Below are positions 39,001 through 48,205 of a stretch of 64,000 nucleotides of DNA, in pieces. Origin of the DNA: Porphyrobacter sp. (GTDB lineage Bacteria; Pseudomonadota; Alphaproteobacteria; Sphingomonadales; Sphingomonadaceae); NCBI GenBank assembly GCA_027531395.1, contig JAPZRO010000006.1, positions 248,001 to 312,000 of the forward strand, read 5' to 3'. Below the pieces are notes generated by a model that saw only the letters and a program-made list of their open reading frames with translations, searched no databases and was not told the DNA's origin. How positions within the stretch are numbered: position 1 is the stretch's first letter; each line of letters begins with the position of its first letter. The position numbers were made by a program, and so were the translations under genes.

Positions 39001-41546
39001 GCGGCATGGAATTCGCGCTCGCCTGCCATTACCGCGTGGCCGAGCCTGTGGCGCGTTTCGGCCAGCCCGAGATCCGGTTGCGGCTGCTCCCCGGCTACGG
39101 CGGCACCCAGCGCCTGCCGCGCCTGCTCGCCGACCGGCGCGGGGCCGAGGGCGTGCGCGATGCGCTCGACCTGATCCTCGGCGGGCGCAGCATCACCGCT
39201 GAAGCGGCGACCGACATCGGCCTCGTCGATGAACTCGTCGAAGGCGCGGAAGACGCGCTTTCGGCGGCCCATGCAGCCGTCCGCGACTATGTGAAGCATG
39301 GGGCGGACTCCGCGCTGGGCAAGGCCTTTGCCGAGCGGCAGGCCGCAGTTGCTCGCTGGGAGAGCGCATCGGATATCAGCCTCGATAGGGTGCTGGAGGA
39401 CGACTTCCTCCAGCGCATCCTGCGCCAGCTCGACTGGGCCGGGCGCGGGCAGGCCGGGGCGCGGGCGCTGGATGCGGTGCGCACCGGCCTCGAACAGGGC
39501 ATCACCGCCGGCACGGCGCGCGAGGCCAAGTTGTTTGCCGAAGCCATCGTCGATCCCGAGGGCGGGAAGACCGGCATCAAGCAGTTCATGGACAAGGTCG
39601 CCCCGCCGCTCCCCGTGCGGCGTGACGGCGTATGGATCGATGCGGAGCACGAGATGCGCGCGCAGGCGCTGGAGGCGGCGGGCTATCTGCTGCCCGTGGG
39701 CGCGCCGTTCTATCCCGGCGTCACTCCGATCCCGAGCCACCAATATGCCTTCGGTATCGCCCGCGATCCCGATACCGGCCAGCCCCGCTTCGGCCCGCCT
39801 GCGAGCCACGAGAAGGAGCTGATCGTCAAGGTCCCCGAGCCCGCCCCCAACGAGTCGCTGCTCTACATGCTGACCAGCGAGGTCAACTTCAACGACATCT
39901 GGGCGCTGACCGGCATCCCCGTCTCGCCCTTCGATGCGCATGAGGAAGACGTGCAGATCACCGGCTCGGGCGGGATCGCGCTGGTTGCGGCCTTGGGCTC
40001 GGAGACGCGCGCGCAGGGCCGCATCAAGGTCGGCGATCTGGTGACTGTCTATTCGGGGACCAATGATCTGCTCAGCCCGCAGGTCGGCAATGATCCGATG
40101 TATGCGGACTTCAGTATTCAGGGCTACGAGACCGAGACCGGCAGCCATGCCCAGTTCCTGACCGTGCAGGCGCCGCAGATGCACAAGGTGCCGCCTGACC
40201 TCACGCTGGAGCAGGCGGGAAGCTATGTGCTGAACCTCGGCACCATCGCGCGCTGCCTGTTCACCACCTTGCAGATCGCACCGGGGCGGACTTTGTTCGT
40301 CGAGGGCGCGGCGACCGGGACGGGGCTGGACGCGCTGCGGTCCTCGGTGCGCACCGGGTTGCAGGTGACGGGGCTCGTTTCCTCCGAGGAACGCGCCAGC
40401 TTCATTACCAAGGTGCAGGGCGCGGTCGGGGCGATCAACCGCAAGGATGCGCGCTTTGCCGATCTCTACACGGTTGTGCCGGAGGACAAGGCCGAAGCCA
40501 TGGCCTGGGAAGCCGCAGGCGCTCCGCTGGTCGAGGAATACAAGGCGCTAAACGGCGGCAAGCTCGCCGACTACGTCGTCAGCCACGCCGGCGAGACGGC
40601 CTTCCCGCGCTCGTTCCAGCTGCTCGCCGAGAACGGCACGCTCGCCTTCTACGGCGCCTCGTCGGGCTACCACTTCAGCTTCATGGGCAAGCCGGGGACG
40701 GCCACCCCTGAGGAAATGCTCCGCCGCGCGGCCCTGCGCGGGGGCGAGGCGGTGCTGATCTTCTACGGCCCCGGATCGAGCGAATTGCTCGACGAGACGG
40801 GTCTTGAGATGATCGAGGCCGCGCGCCGCTTCAACGCCAAGAGCGTCATCGCCACCACCACCGACGGCCAGCGCGAGTTCCTGCAATCGCTCGGGCTGGA
40901 GGACGCGATCGAGGGGATCGTCTCTCTTGAAAGCATCCGCCGCCGCGAGGGAGCGAATTTCCACTGGCCCGACACCATGCCCCGCCTGCCCGACGCCAAG
41001 GCCGATATCGAGGTCTTCAAGGCCGCCGTGCGCGACTATCAGGACCGGGTGATGAAGCCCTTCGGCTCGGCCGTGGGCAAGATCCTGCGCTCGCCCGACA
41101 ATCCGCGCGGCAGCCCCGATCTGGTGTTCGAGCGGGCCGGGCAGGACACGCTCGGCATCTCGACCTCGCTGGTCAAGCCCTTCACCGGGCGGGTGATCTT
41201 CGCCGAGGACCTCTCGGGTTGCCGCTTCACCTTCTACGCCCCGCAGGTCTGGACCCGCCAGCGCAAGATCCTGATGCCGACCGCGAGCATCCTCGGCACC
41301 CACCTCTGCAACGCCTACGAAGTCGCGCGGATGAACGACATGATCGCCGCAGGCCTGCTCGAAGTGACCGAGCCGGAGGTGGTGTCATGGGACGGCCTGC
41401 CCGAGGCGCACCAGGCGATGTGGGAGAACCGGCACACCGGATCGACCTACGTGGTCAATCACGCGCTGCCCGAACTCGGGCTCAGAAGCCGCGATGCGCT
41501 GCTTGAAGCGTGGGCGGCCCAATCGGCCGGGGAACCGGAAGGCTAA
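36054..41546 (+). CDS. pcs: Propionyl-CoA synthase (tri-functional fusion)
   Basis: 1830 aa fusion that converts 3-hydroxypropionate to propionyl-CoA with ATP, CoA and NADPH. The first third is an acyl-CoA synthetase: P-loop YTSGSTGKPKG (425-435) and the acylated lysine in TRSGKYMRR (816). The middle is an enoyl-CoA hydratase domain with VALGGGMEFALACHYR and catalytic Glu 1006 in GQPEIRLRLLPGYGG. The last third is an MDR-type enoyl-CoA reductase (TSEVNFNDIWALTG, FVEGAATGTGLDAL) related to crotonyl-CoA carboxylase/reductase. Chloroflexus Pcs is about 1820 aa, and the Erythrobacter NAP1 enzyme is a studied homologue. Start 36054 follows GGGGGAAG by five bases. Confidence 0.95.
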   Translation: MPEAGAGSAGSEAVVNPVRTRADWEAMRAAALADPGAFHGAIAARNMHWFVGDVGPHGAWLSKGEDGSWHGWDAASAAPVSPDLAEDFTPWHTGFDGSTPPHWRWFVGGRTNAAFSELDRHVLAGHGDEAALIFEGDRWDMSANGGKGAPIDCFSVSRKQLLLEVAKCAVALEALGLKPGDRMALNMPSIVPQIYWTEAAKRMGVVYTAVFGGFSDKTLSDRIADTGARVIVTSDGSYRNAQVAAFKNAYTDPALDNFVPVTTALDILGGLDLGLPEGGHETILDTVREALAGEITVDRSDVMRGVGRALINLGAEGRISTADAARVRIAIASSLVTLPPRVEAVIVCRHTHQPDMIWREERDRWSHELTDSALVTVLEKARAAGFAVQTEADLLALPDADFVRAIWASSKPLPVDADYPMFFIYTSGSTGKPKGIVHSHGYAAGVAETMKVSFDAQPGDTLFVVADPGWITGQSYLICAPLMTRVTSLVSEGSPVFPHAGRFASMIERHNVRIFKAGVTFLKSIMSDPANLAEVERYDMSGLRVATFCAEPVSPSVQAFGMEHVTPRYINSYWATEHGGIAWTHMFANDDFPLRPDAHAYPLPWIVGDVWVEDEAGAPADVPFARSDGGGVPWRRAETGEKGEIVIAAPYPYLARTIWGDIAGFKVADGRVDPAWRGDAARWEDGYWKRWKGAWAYTQGDFAIAHADGSFSLHGRSDDVINVSGHRMGTEEIEGAVLRDKALAPDSPVGNVLVVGAPHREKGLTPLAFVVPVAGRKLTHEDKRRLFDLVRTEKGAVAVPADFIEVSQFPETRSGKYMRRMVRALVVGEDVGDVTTLRNPEALDELRTVISDWQRKQRMSDEQALFDRHRYFLVQYNTVAPGKQVATVTVTNPPVNALNERAIDELVLVTSTLARDDNVVAVVFTGEGTSSFVAGADIRQMLEEIHTVDEAMVLPNNAHLAFRTIESMGKPCVAAVQGVALGGGMEFALACHYRVAEPVARFGQPEIRLRLLPGYGGTQRLPRLLADRRGAEGVRDALDLILGGRSITAEAATDIGLVDELVEGAEDALSAAHAAVRDYVKHGADSALGKAFAERQAAVARWESASDISLDRVLEDDFLQRILRQLDWAGRGQAGARALDAVRTGLEQGITAGTAREAKLFAEAIVDPEGGKTGIKQFMDKVAPPLPVRRDGVWIDAEHEMRAQALEAAGYLLPVGAPFYPGVTPIPSHQYAFGIARDPDTGQPRFGPPASHEKELIVKVPEPAPNESLLYMLTSEVNFNDIWALTGIPVSPFDAHEEDVQITGSGGIALVAALGSETRAQGRIKVGDLVTVYSGTNDLLSPQVGNDPMYADFSIQGYETETGSHAQFLTVQAPQMHKVPPDLTLEQAGSYVLNLGTIARCLFTTLQIAPGRTLFVEGAATGTGLDALRSSVRTGLQVTGLVSSEERASFITKVQGAVGAINRKDARFADLYTVVPEDKAEAMAWEAAGAPLVEEYKALNGGKLADYVVSHAGETAFPRSFQLLAENGTLAFYGASSGYHFSFMGKPGTATPEEMLRRAALRGGEAVLIFYGPGSSELLDETGLEMIEAARRFNAKSVIATTTDGQREFLQSLGLEDAIEGIVSLESIRRREGANFHWPDTMPRLPDAKADIEVFKAAVRDYQDRVMKPFGSAVGKILRSPDNPRGSPDLVFERAGQDTLGISTSLVKPFTGRVIFAEDLSGCRFTFYAPQVWTRQRKILMPTASILGTHLCNAYEVARMNDMIAAGLLEVTEPEVVSWDGLPEAHQAMWENRHTGSTYVVNHALPELGLRSRDALLEAWAAQSAGEPEG

Positions 41547-41651
41547 TCCGTGCGTTGCGGTTTTTGAAACGTTCTTCCTTCTCCTCCCCAGAGATTGAAC
41601 GAAACACAAAGTGAAGCGGCGCTTCGCTGTAATTCTGTGAGGAGAGAGCTT

Positions 41652-44600
41652 ATGGCCAAATCGAAAGCTGTTGCCGCTGCCCCTGCCTTGCAGGGCACAA
41701 TTCCGGGCCGTCTCGCGGGGAAGATCGCCGTCGTCACCGGCGCGGCGGGCAATCTCGGCGGGCATATCGTCACGCATTATCTTGCAGAAGGTGCAACCGT
41801 CGTGATGACGGGCCGCACACCCGATCGCACCGAGGCCGCAGCGCAGGCGCTGCTCAAGGCCACCGGTGCCGATCCGGCGCGGCTCGCCACCGTGGCGCTC
41901 GATGGCGGCGACATTGCCTCGGTGCGCAGCGCGATTGCCGAGGTGGTCAAGAAGTTCGGGCGGATCGACATTCTGGTCAACAACGCCGGCAGCGCCGGGC
42001 CCAAGCAGCCGATCGAGAACCTGCCGCTGTCGGCGGAGGAGCTCGCCGCGCTCCAGAAGAAGGGCAGCACCGACAGCGAGACCGTGCGCGACGCGCTGCG
42101 CAACATCTTCGGCGTCGCGTGGAACGTCGCGCGGGTCGCGGCCGAGTACATCCCCGAAGGCGGCTCGATCATCAACGTCTCGACCATCTTCAGCCGCACG
42201 CCCTATTACGCGCGCGCCGCCTATGTCGTCCCCAAGGCGGCGATGAATGCGTGGAGCCGCGAGCTCAGCCTCGAACTCGGCACCAAGGGCATCCGCGTCA
42301 ACCTCGTCTACCCCGGCCCGATCGAAAGCGAGCGCATCCGCAACGTCTTTGCCGCAATGGATGCGGCACGCGGCGATGCGGCGGGAACGACTGCCACGCA
42401 GTTCTTCGACATGATGAGCCTCGAACGCGCGACCGGCGGCAACGAGAAGGCCAAGACCTTCCCCACGCCGACCGACATCGCAACGACCTGCGTGTTCCTC
42501 GGCTCGGACGAGAGCGCGGCCTATAACGGCCATGATTTCGAGGTTACCCACGGCATGTCCGTGCGCAAGGAGCAGCGTTCGACCTATCTCGCACGGCCGA
42601 CCATGCGTTCGATGGACGGCACGGGTCTGGCCGTGCTGATCGCGGCGGGTGATGACTGGGAGGAAGCGCTCGAAATCGCGCAGGTGCAGCTCGCCTGCGG
42701 AGCCGAGGTCGTGCTCGGCCTGCCGCGCGCGGCCGACGTCGCCATTGCCGAGAAGCGTTGCAAGGCGCTTGGCCTCTCCGACAAGCTTTCGATCATCCGC
42801 TTCAGCCGCAAGGACCCGGCGGGCATGGAAGAGGCGCTCGAGGATTACACCAAGGGCGGCACGCCGGTCAGCGGCGCGCTGTTCCTGCCGGCGCTGGGCG
42901 CGGGCGAATTGTCGGGCGCGATTACCGCGGCGGAGGACTCCGTGGTCGAAGCGCTGATGGATGCCGAACTGGCGGGCAACATGGCGCTCGCACGCACCAT
43001 GAGCCGCTACTGGAAGCGTCACGACAACCTTTTGCAGCCGCCGCGCTTCGTCTTCGTCAGCCATGCGAGTGACGGCAAGGGCGACATCTACGGCCACATC
43101 CTGCGCGCCGCGACCGAACAGCTGATCCGCATCTGGCGCGACGAGAGCGAGATCGACACCGCCCATGGTCGCCGCCGTCAGGCCGAGTGGGGCAACCAGA
43201 TCGTGCGCTTCACCAACACCGAGGCCGAGAATATCCGCTTCACGGCAGGCCATGCCGCGCGCATCCTGCTCAAGGAAAGCAAGCTCGGCGAGATCACGCT
43301 CTACGTGCCTTCGAACATCGGCGAGGCCACCGGCGCGCGCAAGGCGATGCCCGGCTTCTCGGAGAACATCACCGGGCTGCATCTGGGCAAGGTCGCTCTG
43401 ATCACCGGCGGTTCGGCCGGGATCGGCGGGCAGGTCGCGCGCCTGCTCGCGCTCGCTGGCGGCAAGGTGATGATGGTCGCCCGGCGCGAGAGCGAACTCG
43501 CGGTGGCGCGGGCCAAGATCGTCTCCGAGCTGGAGGACATCGGCTTTGCCGGGGTCGAGCGGCGGGTGCAGACCCTCGCCAATGTCGACGTCAGCAATTT
43601 CGAAAGCCTGAAGGGCGCGGTCGACGCGACGTTGAAAGCCTTCGGGCGGATCGATTACCTGATCAACAACGCGGGCGTTGCGGGGGCGGAGGACATGGTC
43701 GTCGACATGGGCGTGGACGCGTGGAACTACACGCTCGATGCCAACCTCGTGTCGAACTACTTCCTGATGCACCACGTCGCGCCGCTGATGAAGGCGCAGG
43801 GCTCGGGCTACATCCTCAACGTCTCGTCCTATTTCGGCGGCGAGAAATATCTTGCGGTCGCCTATCCCAACCGCGCGGACTACGCCGTCTCCAAAGCAGG
43901 CCAGCGCGCGATGGTCGAATCAATGGCGCGCTATCTCGGACCCGAAGTGCAGTTCAACGCGATCGCGCCCGGGCCAGTGGATGGTGACCGCCTCTCGGGC
44001 ACCGGCGGCAAGCCGGGGCTGTTCGAGCGGCGCGGCAAGCTGATCCTCGAAAACAAGCGCCTCAATGCTGTCCATGCCGCGGCGATCAAAGCGATCCGGC
44101 GCGGGGTGCGGGTCGAGGCGGTGCTGGCGCGGCTCGCGCGCAACGACACCGTCAAGATGAGCCACGACACCAACAACCCGCGCGAGCTGCGCGAGCTGGC
44201 GCTGGCCTGCGCGCGCGAGGGCGACGGCACCTGCACCTGGGACCAGTATCTGCTGACTCCGTCGATCGCGGCGGCGCTGGTCTCGCGCTTGCGTCAGGCC
44301 GGCCTGTTCCTCGACGCGCCAGAATGGAATGACCGTCCGGCCACGCCCGAGAACGATGCCGACTGGCTGCTGCGCGTGCCGCCAGAGGACGCGCCCTTCC
44401 TGCCCGCCGACAAGATCGCCATCGAGGCCAAGAAGGTCGGCAGCGGGGTGCTCTCCAAGCTCTACCTCGGGAAGATGCCGACCGAGCATGACGTGGCGCA
44501 GGCCACCGTGTTCTTCCTCGCCGACCGCGCCGTTTCGGGCGAAACCTTCATGCCCTCGGGCGGCCTCAGCGTCGAACGCTCGACCACCGAGCGCGAATTG

Positions 44601-45350
44601 TTCGGCTCGCCCAAGCAGGAGCGGCTCGACCAGATGCGGGGCAAGACGGTGTGGATCATCGGCGAACACCTCGCCGACTACCTCGCCGAAACCGCGCGTG
44701 CCTTCATCGAGGATTGCCACGTCGCCAACGTGGTGCTGATCACCCGCACCGCGGAGGCGTTCGAGGCGATCAAGGCGCAGCTCGAACCCGAGACCGCCGA
44801 GGCGCTGACCTCGCTGGTCAAGACCACCGATATCGAAGCCGCGATGGATGAGGCGCTGGTCGCCTGGGGCAAGCCCACCACCATCCTCTCGACCCCGATG
44901 TCGGCGCTGCCGGGCAAGCTGTTCGGGCAGGACGATCCGCTCAGCCCTGAGGAATTCCGCGAAGTGGTGGCCGACAACCTCACCCACCACTTCCGCGTCT
45001 CGCGCCGCGCCTCGCTCTATGATGATTGCCAGCTGGTGCTGACTTCGCCGGACGTGCCGATGGGCGACAAGTCCCCGGCCTTCGCGCTGGCGAACTTCAT
45101 CAAGACGACGCTCCACGCCTTCACCGCGACCCTCGCCGTGGAGAACGAGCGGCTGGTGCATGACGTGCCGGTCAACCAGATCAACCTCACCCGGCGCGTC
45201 CAGTCGGAAGAACCGCGCGATCTCGACGAGCATCTCGAAGAGGTGCGGCGCTTCGCCCGCGCGGTGCTGCTGGTCGGCGCGCCTCTGCCCGATGCCGAGG
45301 ACTCGCGGTATCGCGCGCGGATTTATCGCGGCATGTCGATGACGGTGTGA
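41652..45350 (+). CDS. mcr: Malonyl-CoA reductase, bifunctional double-SDR form
   Basis: 1232 aa NADPH enzyme that reduces malonyl-CoA via malonate semialdehyde to 3-hydroxypropionate. It holds two SDR units. The first has TGAAGNLG (29-36) and the catalytic YVVPK (191-195). The second has TGGSAGIGG (585-593) and YAVSK (744-748), with NNAG motifs in both. In Chloroflexus the C-terminal half makes the semialdehyde and the N-terminal half reduces it further; length there is about 1220. Start 41652 has AGGAGAGAG upstream and is preferred to an ATG 57 bases earlier. A 105-base gap separates it from pcs. Confidence 0.94.
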   Translation: MAKSKAVAAAPALQGTIPGRLAGKIAVVTGAAGNLGGHIVTHYLAEGATVVMTGRTPDRTEAAAQALLKATGADPARLATVALDGGDIASVRSAIAEVVKKFGRIDILVNNAGSAGPKQPIENLPLSAEELAALQKKGSTDSETVRDALRNIFGVAWNVARVAAEYIPEGGSIINVSTIFSRTPYYARAAYVVPKAAMNAWSRELSLELGTKGIRVNLVYPGPIESERIRNVFAAMDAARGDAAGTTATQFFDMMSLERATGGNEKAKTFPTPTDIATTCVFLGSDESAAYNGHDFEVTHGMSVRKEQRSTYLARPTMRSMDGTGLAVLIAAGDDWEEALEIAQVQLACGAEVVLGLPRAADVAIAEKRCKALGLSDKLSIIRFSRKDPAGMEEALEDYTKGGTPVSGALFLPALGAGELSGAITAAEDSVVEALMDAELAGNMALARTMSRYWKRHDNLLQPPRFVFVSHASDGKGDIYGHILRAATEQLIRIWRDESEIDTAHGRRRQAEWGNQIVRFTNTEAENIRFTAGHAARILLKESKLGEITLYVPSNIGEATGARKAMPGFSENITGLHLGKVALITGGSAGIGGQVARLLALAGGKVMMVARRESELAVARAKIVSELEDIGFAGVERRVQTLANVDVSNFESLKGAVDATLKAFGRIDYLINNAGVAGAEDMVVDMGVDAWNYTLDANLVSNYFLMHHVAPLMKAQGSGYILNVSSYFGGEKYLAVAYPNRADYAVSKAGQRAMVESMARYLGPEVQFNAIAPGPVDGDRLSGTGGKPGLFERRGKLILENKRLNAVHAAAIKAIRRGVRVEAVLARLARNDTVKMSHDTNNPRELRELALACAREGDGTCTWDQYLLTPSIAAALVSRLRQAGLFLDAPEWNDRPATPENDADWLLRVPPEDAPFLPADKIAIEAKKVGSGVLSKLYLGKMPTEHDVAQATVFFLADRAVSGETFMPSGGLSVERSTTERELFGSPKQERLDQMRGKTVWIIGEHLADYLAETARAFIEDCHVANVVLITRTAEAFEAIKAQLEPETAEALTSLVKTTDIEAAMDEALVAWGKPTTILSTPMSALPGKLFGQDDPLSPEEFREVVADNLTHHFRVSRRASLYDDCQLVLTSPDVPMGDKSPAFALANFIKTTLHAFTATLAVENERLVHDVPVNQINLTRRVQSEEPRDLDEHLEEVRRFARAVLLVGAPLPDAEDSRYRARIYRGMSMTV

Positions 45351-45363
45351 TACTGCGTAAGGG

Positions 45364-46290
45364 ATGATCCAGTACCTGCCATTCGAAAAGCCGATCGAGG
45401 CGCTCGACAAGCATGTGGCGGAGCTTGCCGCCCATGCCGAGGGCACGGCCGAGGCGCGGATGCTCAGGGAGCGGGCGGACAAGCTGCTCGCGGACACCTA
45501 TGCGCGCCTCACCCCGTGGCAGCGCACGCTGGTGGCCCGCCACCCGCAGCGCCCGCGGTTCGAGAAGCTGGTGGCGGGGCTGTTCTCCGATTTCCTGCCG
45601 ATCGCAGGCGATCGCACCTTCGGCGACGATCAGGCGATAATCGGCGGCTTTGCGCGCTTCGAGGGGCGCAAGGTGGTGGTGATCGGCCATGTGAAGGGCG
45701 AGGACACGCCGGGCCGGCTCAAGCACAATTTCGGCATGGCGCGGCCCGAGGGCTATCGCAAGGCGATCCGGTTGATGGAACTGGCCGACCGCTTCGGCCT
45801 ACCGGTGGTGACGCTGGTCGATACCCCCGGCGCCTTCCCCGGGGTCGATGCCGAAGCGCGCGGACAGGCGGAAGCCATCGCCCGTTCGACCGAGGCCTGC
45901 CTTGCATTGGGCGTGCCGCTCATTGCCGTGATCATCGGCGAGGGCGGATCGGGCGGCGCGGTGGCGCTCGCTGCGGCGAACCGCGTGCTGATGCTCGAAC
46001 ACGCGGTCTATTCGGTGATCAGTCCCGAAGGCTGCGCCTCGATCCTGTGGCGCAGCGGGTCGCAGGCCGAGCTGGCGGCCGAGGCGATGAAGGTCACCGC
46101 GCCGGACCTGCTCAAGCTGGGCGTGATCCACCGCATCGTCTACGAGCCGCGCGGCGGGGCGCACCGCGATCCGGAGGAAATGGTCAAGCGGCTGACGCTG
46201 GCGCTGCGCGCCGAGCTCGACGGGCTGGCCGCCATGACGCCGGCAGAACTGCGCCGCGAGCGGGAAGAGTTCTTTCTTAAGCTGGGGTGA
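45364..46290 (+). CDS. accA: Acetyl-CoA carboxylase carboxyltransferase subunit alpha AccA
   Basis: 308 aa alpha subunit which, with AccD, transfers carboxyl from biotin to acetyl-CoA to give malonyl-CoA. Signatures are FEKPIEALDKHVAEL, DRTFGDDQAIIGGFARFEG, the oxyanion segments GMARPEGYRKAIRLM and TPGAFPGVDAEARGQ, IGEGGSGGAVALA and SPEGCASILWR. It begins 13 bases after mcr, so malonyl-CoA supply and use are likely co-expressed. The other subunits (accB, accC, accD) are not in the window. Confidence 0.95.
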   Translation: MIQYLPFEKPIEALDKHVAELAAHAEGTAEARMLRERADKLLADTYARLTPWQRTLVARHPQRPRFEKLVAGLFSDFLPIAGDRTFGDDQAIIGGFARFEGRKVVVIGHVKGEDTPGRLKHNFGMARPEGYRKAIRLMELADRFGLPVVTLVDTPGAFPGVDAEARGQAEAIARSTEACLALGVPLIAVIIGEGGSGGAVALAAANRVLMLEHAVYSVISPEGCASILWRSGSQAELAAEAMKVTAPDLLKLGVIHRIVYEPRGGAHRDPEEMVKRLTLALRAELDGLAAMTPAELRREREEFFLKLG

Positions 46291-46330
46291 GAGGCTTCGT
46301 CGCCCTATCGCTGCGCTACTTGAGGGCTGC

Positions 46331-46380
<50 letters not shown>

Positions 46381-46538
46381 CATCAGTTTGCTGCATGCCG
46401 ATGCAGGGTGGTGCAGGGGATCTTACAAGTACCTGTATTAGAACAGATACATTAGATAGACAACATACATGGTGATGCATCTTGTCTCATCCAGTCGCAG
46501 GCAGTATGAAACCTAGGTGAAACCTATTTAGGCGAGCC
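46381..46538 (+). promoter_or_regulatory. Attachment-side and integrase leader region with repeats
   Basis: Two features stand out. TGAAACCTA is repeated at 46507-46515 and 46518-46526 with an 11-base period just before int, like arm-type integrase sites. An inverted repeat GTACCTGT/ACAGATAC (46429-46436 and 46443-46450, one mismatch) lies further upstream. The stretch is clearly AT-richer than the chromosome before it. Roles in integration or int control are inferred. Confidence 0.45.
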
Positions 46539-47807
46539 ATGGCCAAGCGAGTACCCCCCCTTTCGGCGGCGGCCGTTGCAAAGATCAAGCCTGATCCAGC
46601 GCGCACCTTAGAGTTTGTAGACGGGGATACGCCGGGCTTGCGGCTCCGTGTGACCCCCAAGGGTAAACGCACATGGTCGCTAAACATCCGGGCAAACGGT
46701 GTCATGCGCCGGTTCGAAGTGGGGGTCGGTCTCGGGCTTGCTGAGGCGCGGGTAAAGGCGAAGGTACTCCGTCAGCGTATTGCTGATGGGGCTGATCCCA
46801 ATGCCGAGAAGCGCGCGAACCGGACGCGGGCAGTGGCCGCCACGCTTGGCATCGGCACCTTCGGTGCCGCTGTGGATGCCTACTTTTCTGTTGGCAACGG
46901 CGCGGGGTTGAAGACCAAGGCGGAGCAACTCCAACGCATCAAGTCAGTGTTCAAGGGGCACCTCAACCGCCCCGGCATCGAAGTTTTGTCCTCGGATCTG
47001 CAGCGCGCAATCGATGCGCATACTGCCAAGGTGGCAGCTGCGCGGGCAGTGGGTTACATTATGCCGGTGCTGAAGTGGGCTGCGAAGCGCGGGCTCATGC
47101 AAGGTGGCTTTGATCTTGAAAAGCCGATGCAGAATGCGCCGAAGCAAAGGGTACTAGACGATAATGAGCTTGCGGCCCTTTGGCCAACGCTGAGCGGCCC
47201 TTACGGGCGCTGCTGTCGCCTTATGCTGCTGACCGGGGCTCGGCGTGACGAGGCACGCAATGCAACTTGGGAGCAGTTTGATTTGCAGAAGGGCGTCTGG
47301 ACAATCCCGGCAGAGGTCAGGAAGGACACTCGCACACAAGCGAAGCGAAGGCAGAGGCCGAAGTCTGCAATGCAAGTGCCACTCTCTCGGCAGGCAATGG
47401 AGCTGATGGAGGAGGCGAGGGCAGCGGAACTATCACGCAGGCAGTTGGAGGGCGTGAGCCGAGATATTGCCCAGAGCGATCTCGTCTTCGTTGGCCAGAA
47501 AGGCGGAAGGCTCGACAACTGGGACCGCTGGCTCAAAGCCTGCACCACGAAATCGGGTGTAAGCGGATGGTCTGCCCATGCTTTGCGCCGTACGACTGCG
47601 ACGATGGCCGGGGACCTAGGTGCTGCGCCGCATATCGTGTCCGTGATATTGGGCCATACGAATATCGGCGGTCAGCTGGTGGCTGGGTACAACAAGAGCA
47701 GGTATCTGGCTGAGCATGCTAAAGTCCTTCAGGACGTGGCAGATCGGATTGACGGTTTATGGGCGGCGACCAAGGAATTTGACGGGGCGATTTATGGGGC
47801 CATCTGA
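46539..47807 (+). CDS. int: Tyrosine recombinase integrase (P4-like)
   Basis: 422 aa site-specific recombinase. The N-terminal DUF4102-type arm-binding domain shows FVDGDTPGLRLRVTPKGKRTW and GLAEARVKAKVLRQ. The SAM-like core-binding domain follows (about 105-200). The catalytic domain has Arg 235 (TGARRDEA), His 347 and Arg 350 (AHALRRTTAT), His 373 (LGHTN) and the nucleophile Tyr 384 (VAGYNKSRY). Such integrases use tRNA genes, fitting the tRNA-Thr fragment 150 bases upstream. The protein looks intact. Confidence 0.93.
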   Translation: MAKRVPPLSAAAVAKIKPDPARTLEFVDGDTPGLRLRVTPKGKRTWSLNIRANGVMRRFEVGVGLGLAEARVKAKVLRQRIADGADPNAEKRANRTRAVAATLGIGTFGAAVDAYFSVGNGAGLKTKAEQLQRIKSVFKGHLNRPGIEVLSSDLQRAIDAHTAKVAAARAVGYIMPVLKWAAKRGLMQGGFDLEKPMQNAPKQRVLDDNELAALWPTLSGPYGRCCRLMLLTGARRDEARNATWEQFDLQKGVWTIPAEVRKDTRTQAKRRQRPKSAMQVPLSRQAMELMEEARAAELSRRQLEGVSRDIAQSDLVFVGQKGGRLDNWDRWLKACTTKSGVSGWSAHALRRTTATMAGDLGAAPHIVSVILGHTNIGGQLVAGYNKSRYLAEHAKVLQDVADRIDGLWAATKEFDGAIYGAI

Positions 47808-48204
47808 TAACCGACGCGTCTATCGAGAATTGGCGAGACAACTGGCTGCTAATCAGCCTCTCATAGATGAGCAGCGGACTTTCTTGGCGGCTTGCTTTCA
47901 GCGACTGTCGGCTGGCGAGGACGCTAACATCGTTTTCGGACTCAAGTTTGGACAAGGCCAAAGTAAGATCGACGCTGAGCGTCGTAGAATGGTTAGCTTC
48001 CTGTTGCATCTAGTGGCTACGCTTGTCGATGATGGTCTCGAAGTAGAAGCAGCCTGCGCCAAGGTGTCAGATATCTCTGACAGGTTGCCGACAAATGGCC
48101 CGGCGTACGATGCGGCTTACCTCCGCCAATGTTGGTATCAGCACCCACATATGCATTCCGTAGATCGTTCTCTGTACGATCCTGACTTCCCGTACGAGAT
48201 GTAA
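47794..48204 (+). CDS. Hypothetical protein of the integrated element
   Basis: 136 aa with no domain I recognise. It is mostly helical with mixed charge (RRVYRELARQLAANQPLIDE, RLSAGEDANIVFGLKFGQGQ) and a C-terminal aromatic and histidine-rich part (CWYQHPHMHSV). The chosen ATG at 47794 overlaps the end of int by 14 bases, so it is probably co-translated with the integrase. Base composition is AT-richer than the neighbouring chromosome. Confidence 0.6.
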   Translation: MGPSDNRRVYRELARQLAANQPLIDEQRTFLAACFQRLSAGEDANIVFGLKFGQGQSKIDAERRRMVSFLLHLVATLVDDGLEVEAACAKVSDISDRLPTNGPAYDAAYLRQCWYQHPHMHSVDRSLYDPDFPYEM

Positions 48205-48205
48205 C

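Noticed and set aside
35928..40184. A 1418-codon open frame on the - strand opposite pcs, and similar long ones opposite mcr (41385-43775) and murG-murC (6706-8481)
   Set aside because: High-GC coding strands leave the antisense frame open. The translations are low in hydrophobic order, rich in Arg/His/Asp, and match no family, while the + strand proteins are certain.
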